Part shown: one piece after another, positions 4,570-5,219 of the stretch
Layout: every line of letters begins with the position of its first letter
Position numbering within the stretch: position 1 is the first letter of the stretch
Source of the DNA: SW-6-46-9 sp964452185
GTDB taxonomy: Bacteria > Patescibacteriota > Minisyncoccia > Phycocordibacterales > SW-6-46-9
Assembly (NCBI GenBank): GCA_964452185.1
Contig: CAYVKO010000021.1
Location: 1-5,219 of the forward strand
DNA length: 5,219 bases
Direction of reading: 5' to 3'
Made by a program: the position numbers and the translations under genes
The notes under the pieces: model-generated
Database searches by the model: none
What the model was told of the DNA's origin: nothing
What the model saw: only the letters and a program-made list of their open reading frames with translations

Positions 4570-5219
4570 TTTTTGTAGAGTTTGATCCTAGCTCAGGATG
4601 AACGCTGGCGACGTGGATAAGGCATGCAAGTCGAGGGGTCCTTCGGGACACCGGCAGAATGGGTAGTAACGCGTAGGAACATGCCCCAAAGACGGGAACA
4701 ACCTTGGGAAACCTTGGCTAATACCCGATAGTCTCGCAAGAGTAAAGCTCTGGCGCTTTGGGAGTGGCCTGCGTAGTATCAGCTTGTTGGTACGGTAACG
4801 GCGTACCAAGGCTACGACACTTAGGGGGGCTGAGAGGCTGATCCCCACCAATGGAACTGAAACACGGTCCATACTCCTACGGGAGGCTGCAGTCGAGAAT
4901 CATCCGCAATGCTCGAAAGAGTGACGGTGCGACGTCGCGTGATGGATGAAGCGCTTCGGCGTGTAAACATCTTTTCTGTGTGAGGAAGTTTATTGACGTG
5001 TAGCACAGGTAATAAGGGGCCTCTAAATTCGTGCCAGCAGAGGCGGTAACACGAATGCCCCAAGCGTTATCCGGAATTACTGGGCGTAAAGGGTCCGCAG
5101 GCGGCCTAATTAGTCCGGCGTTAAATCGTGAGGCTTAACCTCGCGGCCGCGTCGGAAACGGTTAGGCTTGAGGATGTGAGAGGTGTGTGGAACCGACGGT
5201 GTAGGGGTGAAATCCGTTG
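4570..5219 (+). rRNA. rrs: 16S ribosomal RNA, 5' part (cut by the window end)
   Basis: The small-subunit rRNA of the 30S ribosome begins here. AGAGTTTGATC starts at 4577, matching E. coli position 8, so the mature 5' end is about 4570. Landmarks in order are GCTCAGGATGAACGCTGGCG (4591-4610), ACTCCTACGGGAGG (4873-4886), the 530 loop (5016-5061), ATTACTGGGCGTAAAGGG (5077-5094) and GTAGGGGTGAAAT near the end, around E. coli position 700. About 650 nt cover that span, roughly 50 fewer than in E. coli, with visibly short variable regions near 4635-4660 and 4975-5015. No intron or insertion occurs in this part. Departures from the usual bacterial sequence include G21 to A, A353 to T and a rewritten 505-507/524-526 pairing. 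Together with the short helices these point to a Patescibacteria/CPR lineage. The rest of the gene and operon is outside the window. Confidence 0.99.
5016..5061 (+). other. 16S helix 18 / 530 loop with compensated pseudoknot
   Basis: This segment aligns without gaps to E. coli positions 500-545. The outer helix is intact: 500-504 GGGGC pairs with 541-545 GCCCC, and 511-515 AUUCG with 536-540 CGAAU. The pseudoknot strand 505-507 is CUC instead of GGC, and its partner 524-526 is GAG instead of GCC, so three pairs are kept with two swapped. G530, A532 and A533 are retained, so the decoding loop should work normally. Confidence 0.93.

Noticed and set aside
4588..5063. Open frames antisense to the 16S gene
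   Set aside because: They are by-products of conserved rRNA sequence, with no protein-like features.
4570..5219. Searched for an intron or large insertion in 16S, common in CPR
   Set aside because: The visible ~650 nt follows the bacterial model with short variable loops and no insertion; later positions are outside the window.
1..5219. Searched for CRISPR arrays, insertion sequences, toxin-antitoxin or defence genes
   Set aside because: No spaced repeats, transposase, terminal inverted repeats or recognisable defence proteins are present; the genes are housekeeping types.

Overview
The window looks like chromosomal DNA from an uncultivated, ultra-small bacterium of the Candidate Phyla Radiation (Patescibacteria, most likely the Parcubacteria/Paceibacteria side). 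The best evidence is the partial 16S rRNA gene at the right end. It is clearly bacterial, but it differs from most bacteria at sites that are usually near-invariant: position 353, the 530-loop pseudoknot, and positions within the common 27F, EUB338 and 515F primer/probe sites. None of the five starts whose upstream sequence is visible has a Shine-Dalgarno motif. The genus cannot be named from this window.

Layout, left to right. (1) 1-255 (+): a complete 84-residue GIY-YIG domain protein. (2) 347-736 (+): a small exported protein with a degenerate CH...HLxxH...C motif and a helical C-terminus, preceded by a TATAAT-type promoter. (3) 765-793: a strong bidirectional terminator between two convergent genes. 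(4) 818-1078 (-): a cold-shock domain protein with a very acidic tail and a roughly 100-nt structured leader. (5) 1204-1965 (-) and 1969-2364 (-): a ZIP-family metal transporter and, 3 nt upstream of it, a DoxX-family membrane protein, evidently one transcription unit. (6) 2485-4314 (+): full-length glmS, the entry enzyme of amino-sugar and peptidoglycan synthesis. (7) 4385-5219 (+): a ribosomal RNA promoter, a leader of about 150 nt with a 5'-terminal hairpin, a boxA-like element and a 16-bp hairpin just before the rRNA, then the first ~650 nt of 16S, cut by the window edge.

Functionally this is a housekeeping neighbourhood: cell-wall precursor supply, divalent-metal transport, RNA chaperoning and ribosome synthesis. 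I see no mobile element, CRISPR array, toxin-antitoxin pair or defence system, and no convincing new multi-gene system. The most informative signals are in the RNA: a compensatory rewrite of the 530-loop pseudoknot (505-507 with 524-526), and a compact rRNA leader whose hairpins carry G-U pairs that fix which strand is transcribed. Among the proteins, the small exported one and the altered metal-binding motif of the ZIP transporter most deserve a second look.
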